DNA from: Flavobacteriales bacterium UBA7666
GTDB taxonomy: Bacteria; Bacteroidota; Bacteroidia; Flavobacteriales_D; Crocinitomicaceae
Assembly (NCBI GenBank): GCA_002483265.1
Contig: DLHO01000004.1
Span: 124,001 to 188,000, forward strand
Length of the DNA: 64,000 nt
Direction of reading: 5' to 3'
The position numbers and the translations under genes are program-made. Below the pieces are notes generated by a model. It made no database searches and had not been told where the DNA came from. It saw nothing but the letters and a program-made list of their open reading frames with translations. Shown in pieces: positions 58,675 to 64,000 of this stretch (positions are counted from its first letter, which is position 1; every line of letters begins with the position of its first letter).

Positions 58675-60411
58675 ATGGCAGGAGGAAAAGAAACCCCAAG
58701 ACAAAAGATGATCGGAATGATGTACTTAGTACTCACCGCACTTTTGGCATTGAATGTATCCAAAACAATTCTGGATGCTTTCGTTGCGATCGAAGAGAAT
58801 ACCCAGAAATCAAATGGAATGCAGGTAGATCGTGGATCTGAATTTATTTCAGATGTTTCTGATGAAATAGCTTCAACTCGTGGAAAAGAGAATGCGGAAA
58901 AGCTTCGGAAATTGAAAAAAGTAATGAAGCAAATGCAGCAAGTTGATAAACTTTCTGCGAGTTTGATTCGGGAGATTGATCAGGTGAAAATGGAACTTCT
59001 AAAAGAATCCGGAGAGGAAGTTTCCACTATCAAACCAGATGATATAGAAACCATTATTTGGGAAAAGGGACAAAATAGCAGACCCACACGAATGAATCTC
59101 ATGGCCGTTCAGGCAAAAGATCAATACGATATTCCTATGCATATCTTAATTGGCGATGATATCAAGAATCCAACAGGAAAAGGGAAGACAATCTGGAATG
59201 ATTACAATGGATTCCGCTCGAAATTAATCCAAACGATGGGAACTTACAAAGAAGGAAAGAATTCGTATTCAATTAATCCGAAAGCGATCAATACGTTTAA
59301 AGATAATACTGATCTAAAGAAACAGGTTGAACGAATGCTTCAATCATCAAAAGCAAACTTGAGAGATGACGAAGAGATACTTGCATCGATTTACATGAAT
59401 TTGACAAAACCGGAGCGTGTTACCCAAAATGACATTTCCGGAGTTCATTGGATCGGACAAACATTCGATCATGCACCGCTTGTTGCTGCTTTGGCTTCAT
59501 TGTCTTCCATGCAGCAAGATGTTCTTTCCGCTCGGTCATTGGCTTTGGCTCATTTGAAAACAAAGGTTTCCGTTGGAGAATATTCCTTTAATAAAATAGT
59601 AGGATTGGTTTACGGACCCGAAATTGCAAATAGCGGAGATGAAGTTCAGCTGAATGTGATGATGGCCGCTTTTGATTCCGATAATCAGCCGACAGTAACT
59701 TATAATGGAACTTCTTTCCGGGGAACTGAAGGAAAAGGATTGATCAAAACAAAAGTTGGATCCGGAACTGAGATGACGCTAAGTGGAACGGTTTCCATTA
59801 AGAACAAATCGGGGATCGAGAAAAAGGAGAACTGGACACATACGATCAAAATCATGAAACCGCAAGGAACTGTTTCACTTCCGCAATTGAATGTGTTGTA
59901 TAAAGGATACAATAACAGAATTGAAGGTGTCGCATCCGGATATGACAAAACAGAATTGATTGGAGGCGGGGTAACCCTCACAAAAGATGGAAGTCAGCAC
60001 ATTGCAAGAGTAACAACAAGTGGCAAAACTGCAACAATTGATGTGTACGGAGTAAATTCAGTTTCGAAAAAGAGGGTCAAACTCGGATCTTTTCCATTTC
60101 GGGTAATGTCTCTGCCGGATCCGGATTTTTTCTTTGGAGCAGCTGAGGTTGGAGGTAAAGTTCCACCCGGTGAATCACGTTTGTTTGCCCGATATAAAAA
60201 TAGTCCCCTGGATGCGAAATTTGATGTTCTGAGCTGGGAGTTGAGTACAAATAACAGCCAAAGACCAGAAAGAGGAAAAGGAAATCAACTTTCCGTTGAT
60301 GGCTTAAAACTGATCAAACAAGCCAAACCCGGAAGTATCATCAGTTTCAGATTGGAGTATATGGGCCCTGATAAAGTTCTTAAGCGAAAACTGGTTTCAT
60401 TTGTAGTGTAA
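58675..60411 (+). CDS. GldM paralog
   Basis: A 578-residue second copy of GldM with the same length and layout. The first 30 residues (MAGGKETPRQKM and the membrane helix to NVSK) are identical to the first copy, including Arg9, while the gene differs at many third codon positions, so the identity is kept by selection. The periplasmic part differs more but keeps the main motifs (PTRMNLMAVQAKDQYDIP, LAHLKTKVSVGEYSF, GTVSLPQLNVLYKGYNN). It could replace GldM in the GldL motor or form a mixed dimer. A terminator at 58582-58611 separates it from gldN'. Confidence 0.93.
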   Translation: MAGGKETPRQKMIGMMYLVLTALLALNVSKTILDAFVAIEENTQKSNGMQVDRGSEFISDVSDEIASTRGKENAEKLRKLKKVMKQMQQVDKLSASLIREIDQVKMELLKESGEEVSTIKPDDIETIIWEKGQNSRPTRMNLMAVQAKDQYDIPMHILIGDDIKNPTGKGKTIWNDYNGFRSKLIQTMGTYKEGKNSYSINPKAINTFKDNTDLKKQVERMLQSSKANLRDDEEILASIYMNLTKPERVTQNDISGVHWIGQTFDHAPLVAALASLSSMQQDVLSARSLALAHLKTKVSVGEYSFNKIVGLVYGPEIANSGDEVQLNVMMAAFDSDNQPTVTYNGTSFRGTEGKGLIKTKVGSGTEMTLSGTVSIKNKSGIEKKENWTHTIKIMKPQGTVSLPQLNVLYKGYNNRIEGVASGYDKTELIGGGVTLTKDGSQHIARVTTSGKTATIDVYGVNSVSKKRVKLGSFPFRVMSLPDPDFFFGAAEVGGKVPPGESRLFARYKNSPLDAKFDVLSWELSTNNSQRPERGKGNQLSVDGLKLIKQAKPGSIISFRLEYMGPDKVLKRKLVSFVV

Positions 60412-60424
60412 ATTGAATCAATTA

Positions 60425-60469
60425 GAAAAAGTAGGGCGGAATCCGCCGCAGCGGATCGCCCCTACTTTT
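60425..60469 (+). terminator. Terminator after gldM paralog
   Basis: AAAAAGTAGGG and CCTACTTTT enclose an inner GATCCGC-like stem (ATCCGC/GCGGAT). The GC-rich inner part and the T run mark it as strong. Confidence 0.88.
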
Positions 60470-60531
60470 ATTCAATTATTTAAACTGTTTGAACTTATAC
60501 CTTTTCCTTTCTAACTTTCTAAGACTTTGTC

Positions 60532-60539
60532 TACCTTTG
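60532..60539 (+). promoter_or_regulatory. -7 element of ABC-F gene
   Basis: TACCTTTG ends three bases before the ATG, which predicts a leaderless transcript. Confidence 0.65.
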
Positions 60540-60542
60540 CAC

Positions 60543-62477
60543 ATGCTTGTTTTGGAAAAATTGGGAGTGCATTTCCCACAAGGTTATTTATTTGAGGAAT
60601 GTTCTGCTCAGGTTAATCAAGGAGATCGAATTGGTTTAGTGGGTAAAAATGGTGCGGGAAAATCGACACTTTTACGATTAATTGCTCAGACAGAAAAACC
60701 TACAGATGGTCAAATTCATCGTCAGAAAGGTTTGGAAGTAGGTTTTTTGACTCAGGATATCGTTATTGATACCAAACAAAGCGTTTTTGATTACCTGTTT
60801 TTTTCCAATGAACAATTGAATCATCTGAGAAAACACATTGAGGAAATTAACCAGCAACTGACAACACGGGAAGATTATGAATCCGAATCGTATCTGGAGT
60901 TGTTGAATGACCTGAATGCGACCAATGATTTATTCAATATCCACGATGGATTTCAATGGGAGGAAAAAATCGCATCTGTTTTAGACGGATTAGGTTTCCA
61001 AAAAGATGATTTTGAAAAACCCTTGAATTCGTTTTCAGGCGGGTGGAAAATGAGAGCTGAATTAGCTAAGATTTTAGTAAACCGTCCCAATTTGCTTCTT
61101 CTGGATGAGCCTACAAACCATTTGGATATTGTTTCGATTCAATGGTTAGAGAATTACCTGACGAAATTTGAAGGTGCAGTTATTGTTATTTCCCACGACA
61201 GATTGTTTCTGGATAATGTAACAAACAGAACCTGGGAGATTTCTTTCGGAAAAATCCTAGATTTCCCTTATCCATATTCGAAATACAAAGAATTAAGAGC
61301 AGAAGAATTGGAACGTTTAGCTGATGCAAAAAAGCAGCAAGACAAAGACATCAAACAAACTCAGGTATTGATTGATAAGTTCCGTGCTAAAAAGAATAAA
61401 GCAGCATTTGCGCAATCATTGATTAAAAAGTTAGATCGCACTGAGCGAATCGAAATTGAAAGCGATGCGGTCGCAAGAATGAATATTTTCTTTCCCTTAA
61501 ATGTTCAACCCGGAAAATGGGTGCTTGAAATGGAGCATTTAGGGAAAAGCTATGGACCAAGAACCTTATTTAAAGACATTTCAATTACAGTCGGAAGAGG
61601 AGAAAAAATTGCACTTCTCGGACCGAACGGAGTAGGTAAATCTACTTTGTTTAAATGTTTGACGAAAGAAATTGATTTTGAGGGAAAAGTAGAATTCGGT
61701 CACAATGTGAAGATCACCTATTTTGCACAGGATCAGGCAGAGCGTTTGAATAAGAATTTAAGCGTCTATGAAACGGTCGATTTGGTTGCTTCGGGTGAGG
61801 TTCGAAAAGATCTGCGTTCTATTTTAGGAGCATTTTTATTCTCGGGCGAAGACATTGATAAAAAGGTTGGAGTTTTGTCCGGAGGTGAACGAACTCGTTT
61901 GGCTTTGTGCCAATTGCTTTTAAGTCCTTCCAATGTCTTGATTCTGGATGAGCCGACGAATCACTTGGATATTCAGAGCAAGCAGGTTTTGAAAAGGGCC
62001 TTATTGCAATATGAAGGAACGTTCTTAATTGTTTCTCACGACCGGGAGTTTCTAGATGGATTAACGAATCGTATTTGGGATATTGAGAATCAAACTTTGA
62101 AAATTCACCATTTTGGAGTTTACGAATATTTACAGCGTAAAATGGCATCTGTTGCTCCTGCAAAAAAAGTAGAAGCGAAGGTTGTTCAGAAGGAAGTGGT
62201 TGAAGAACCTGTGAAATCACAATCTCAGGAAGAACGTAAGGAGAATAAACGCAAGAAAAACCAGCTGCAAACAAAAGTGAGACAGCACGAAGAGCGCGTT
62301 CAGGAATTGGAAAAGGAGGTGAAAGTATTGGAAGATCAATTGGCAACAATGGATTTCACAGATTCAGTGAAAACAGCTCCCGTATTAAAAGCATTTGATG
62401 AAGCGAAATCCAAATTGGATTATTATTCGGACTTGTGGATGGAAGCAACGGAAGAATTGGAAAGTATACAGGATTAA
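60543..62477 (+). CDS. ABC-F family ATPase (Uup-like)
   Basis: A 644-residue cytosolic protein with two ABC ATPase domains and no membrane segment. Domain 1: GKNGAGKSTLLRLIA, FSGGWKMRAELAKIL, LLLLDEPTNHLD. A linker with many charged residues follows (RAEELERLADAKKQQDKD). Domain 2: GPNGVGKSTLFKCL, LSGGERTRLALCQLL, LILDEPTNHLD. A C-terminal coiled coil (residues 565-640) is typical of Uup. ABC-F proteins act on ribosomes or replication forks. ATG 60543 sits only three bases after the -7 element TACCTTTG, so the mRNA may be leaderless. Confidence 0.93.
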   Translation: MLVLEKLGVHFPQGYLFEECSAQVNQGDRIGLVGKNGAGKSTLLRLIAQTEKPTDGQIHRQKGLEVGFLTQDIVIDTKQSVFDYLFFSNEQLNHLRKHIEEINQQLTTREDYESESYLELLNDLNATNDLFNIHDGFQWEEKIASVLDGLGFQKDDFEKPLNSFSGGWKMRAELAKILVNRPNLLLLDEPTNHLDIVSIQWLENYLTKFEGAVIVISHDRLFLDNVTNRTWEISFGKILDFPYPYSKYKELRAEELERLADAKKQQDKDIKQTQVLIDKFRAKKNKAAFAQSLIKKLDRTERIEIESDAVARMNIFFPLNVQPGKWVLEMEHLGKSYGPRTLFKDISITVGRGEKIALLGPNGVGKSTLFKCLTKEIDFEGKVEFGHNVKITYFAQDQAERLNKNLSVYETVDLVASGEVRKDLRSILGAFLFSGEDIDKKVGVLSGGERTRLALCQLLLSPSNVLILDEPTNHLDIQSKQVLKRALLQYEGTFLIVSHDREFLDGLTNRIWDIENQTLKIHHFGVYEYLQRKMASVAPAKKVEAKVVQKEVVEEPVKSQSQEERKENKRKKNQLQTKVRQHEERVQELEKEVKVLEDQLATMDFTDSVKTAPVLKAFDEAKSKLDYYSDLWMEATEELESIQD

Positions 62478-62483
62478 TATTTT

Positions 62484-62551
62484 GAGACATTAGACAAAAG
62501 ATGGGAGACTAAAGACAAATCTGTCTATAGTCTTTTGCCTTCAGTCTTAAA
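62484..62551. repeat. Family C inverted repeat, copy 2
   Basis: Contains GACATTAGACAAAAG, GACTAAAGACA and TGTCTATAGTCTTTTG, with the same words as copy 1, in the gap before the DUF2797 gene. Confidence 0.6.
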
Positions 62552-62562
62552 ATCTAAGAGGG

Positions 62563-63360
62563 ATGAAAGGATTACTAGATAAAATGCGTGTTTCTTTTGA
62601 GGCACCCATTCAATACCAACTGGTTCTGAATAACGAACCGCAGATCAGAATGAACGATCTGATCGGGAAAGAAATTGAATTAAGCTGGACAGGAAAGATC
62701 ATTTGTTCCAATTGTGGAAAGCAGACCAAAAATTCATTCGGACAAGGATTTTGTTTTCCTTGTTTTCAGTCTGCACCACAAGCAGCTCCGTGTATTATTA
62801 ATCCGGAATTGTGTAAAGCTCATTTGGGTGAAGGAAGAGATATTGAGTGGGAGAATAAACACCACAATCAACCACACGTTGTTTATTTGGCTGCTTCAGA
62901 CAGCATCAAGGTCGGAGTGACGCGTGCAGAGCAAACAGTGACGCGCTGGATCGATCAGGGAGCTTCCTATGCAATCATTTTGGCTGAAACAACTAATCGC
63001 TATGAAGCCGGAATCATTGAAGTTGCTTTAAAGTCATACATGACAGACAAAACAAACTGGCAGCGAATGCTCAAAAATGAAGTCAACCACGAATTGGATC
63101 TTTTGGATGAAAAGGGAAGAGTGGAGGATTTACTTCCTTTCGATATGCGGGATTTTGTGAGTATGAATGACGACATCATTTCATTGAATTATCCGGTGGA
63201 AAAATATCCGATAAAGGTGAAAAGTGTGAGCTTTGATAAATCACCGGTCATTCGAGGGAAATTGGTTGGAATCAAAGGCCAGTACTTGATTTTCGACGAT
63301 GAACGGGTCTTGAATATTCGAAAACATACTAGCTACGAAATCGAATTTTTCCATGATTAA
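62563..63360 (+). CDS. DUF2797 protein with zinc site and GIY-YIG-like core
   Basis: A 265-residue protein of the DUF2797 family. Residues 45-70 contain a Cys4 zinc site (ICSNCGKQT and GFCFPCFQ). Residues 100-150 hold a segment resembling a GIY-YIG nuclease core (VVYLAASDSIKVGVTRAEQT, RWIDQGASYAIILAETTNRYEA), though the actual catalytic residues are not certain. The C-terminal half is a small beta domain. The biological function is unknown. It lies between the ABC-F gene and clpP; a family C repeat precedes it. Confidence 0.82.
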   Translation: MKGLLDKMRVSFEAPIQYQLVLNNEPQIRMNDLIGKEIELSWTGKIICSNCGKQTKNSFGQGFCFPCFQSAPQAAPCIINPELCKAHLGEGRDIEWENKHHNQPHVVYLAASDSIKVGVTRAEQTVTRWIDQGASYAIILAETTNRYEAGIIEVALKSYMTDKTNWQRMLKNEVNHELDLLDEKGRVEDLLPFDMRDFVSMNDDIISLNYPVEKYPIKVKSVSFDKSPVIRGKLVGIKGQYLIFDDERVLNIRKHTSYEIEFFHD

Positions 63361-63466
63361 GTTTTGAACTTAAGGTTGTTGTAATTATTCTCGTTAATTT
63401 CTGCAAAAAAAAGAATCAATTCAGTGGAAACCTATTAATTTTAATACTTCTAAAAAACTATCAAAC

Positions 63467-64000
63467 ATGTTCGATAAAAACGAATTTCACAAGTACGCAA
63501 CAAAGCATGTCGGACTTTCCAGCATGCATTTAGACAGCTACATCGAATCTTCATTAACACCTTATATTATTGAAGAACGTCATATGAATATGACACAAAT
63601 GGACGTTTTCTCACGTTTAATGATGGATCGTATCATTTTCTTAGGAACTGGTATCAACGATCAAGTCGCGAATATTATCAATGCTCAATTATTATTCTTG
63701 GAATCAGTTGATGCGAAGAAAGATATTCAAATCTATTTGAATTCTCCGGGAGGATCTGTTTACGCAGGTTTGGGGATTTATGACACCATGCAATACATCA
63801 AGCCGGACGTAGCAACAATCTGTACAGGAATGGCTGCATCCATGGGCGCGGTTCTAATGTGTGCAGGAGCTGAAGGAAAACGGTCTGCTTTGAAACATGC
63901 TCGTGTGATGATTCACCAACCACTTGGAGGTGCTCAAGGTCAGGCTTCTGATATCGAAATCACAGCTCGTGAAATTCAGAAATTGAAAAAAGAATTGTAC
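63467..64000 (+). CDS. clpP: ATP-dependent Clp protease proteolytic subunit (partial)
   Basis: The frame is cut by the window end after 178 codons. The catalytic serine is in GMAASMGAVLMCAG near residue 122, the histidine in MIHQPLGGAQGQ near 147; the aspartate lies beyond the window. The N-terminal extension of about 35 residues (HKYATKHVGLSSMHLDSYI) is longer than in E. coli and may be processed. LNSPGGSVYAGLGIYDTM is the family signature. ClpP forms the barrel protease with ClpX or ClpA. Confidence 0.95.
   Translation, partial: MFDKNEFHKYATKHVGLSSMHLDSYIESSLTPYIIEERHMNMTQMDVFSRLMMDRIIFLGTGINDQVANIINAQLLFLESVDAKKDIQIYLNSPGGSVYAGLGIYDTMQYIKPDVATICTGMAASMGAVLMCAGAEGKRSALKHARVMIHQPLGGAQGQASDIEITAREIQKLKKELY

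Noticed and set aside
61819..62349. 176-codon frame opposite the ABC-F gene
   Set aside because: Lies entirely within the conserved second ATPase domain and coiled coil on the other strand; low-complexity translation.

Overview
The window is a compact, AT-rich chromosomal segment from a member of the Bacteroidota, most likely order Flavobacteriales and by inference close to Fluviicola/Crocinitomicaceae. The main evidence is a complete gliding/type IX secretion core (PorP/SprF-like protein, GldK, GldL, GldM, GldN), GldB and GldC beside NadE, a type B sorting domain (gliding-motility C-terminal domain) on one secreted protein, and the Bacteroidota -7 promoter element TAnnTTTG in front of many genes. 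I see no rRNA, tRNA, CRISPR array, transposase or phage gene. The sequence looks like ordinary core chromosome with dense, short operons.

Layout. 1-6.5 kb: a truncated ABC exporter, upp with a membrane protein and a YjjG-type HAD phosphatase, a DEAD-box helicase with a J-domain/KTSC protein, and a TonB-C protein. 6.7-11.4 kb: a secreted two-domain protein, a DUF885 metallopeptidase lipoprotein, an AraC regulator and an SDR. 11.4-18.6 kb: RDD protein, rlmB, osmC-type protein, lipA, a barrel, lpdA, hemH and a small lipoprotein. 18.8-24.1 kb (minus strand): barrel, peptidase-like hydrolase, membrane AraC regulator, thioredoxin-like protein, ZIP transporter and methyltransferase. 24.2-28.7 kb: a SiaB-SiaC partner-switch pair, coaE, a membrane protein and an S46 peptidase of DPP11 type. 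28.8-39.7 kb: a type IX cargo, gldC, gldB, a barrel, nadE, an M48 protease with a long unknown extension and a coupled barrel, a ferredoxin and two related secreted proteins. 39.8-46.6 kb (minus strand): a seven-gene run miaB, sigma-54 activator, lptE, TPR protein, secG, groS, groL. 46.8-60.4 kb: topA, a degenerate arginase-fold protein, the porP-gldKLMN operon, then a second GldN and a second GldM. 60.5-64 kb: an ABC-F ATPase, a DUF2797 protein and the start of clpP.

How genes work together. GldL and GldM form the inner-membrane proton-driven motor of the type IX system, GldK and GldN the periplasmic ring; GldB and GldC belong to the gliding set, and the protein at 28760-29692 is a likely substrate. 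LipA makes the lipoyl group that LpdA-containing dehydrogenase complexes use. GroES/GroEL, the helicase, J-protein, ClpP and RlmB are housekeeping. The most interesting part is the gldN'-gldM' pair after gldN: a complete second copy of the GldM/GldN half of the machine without a second GldK or GldL. Many intergenic gaps also hold short inverted word repeats that fall into several recurring families.
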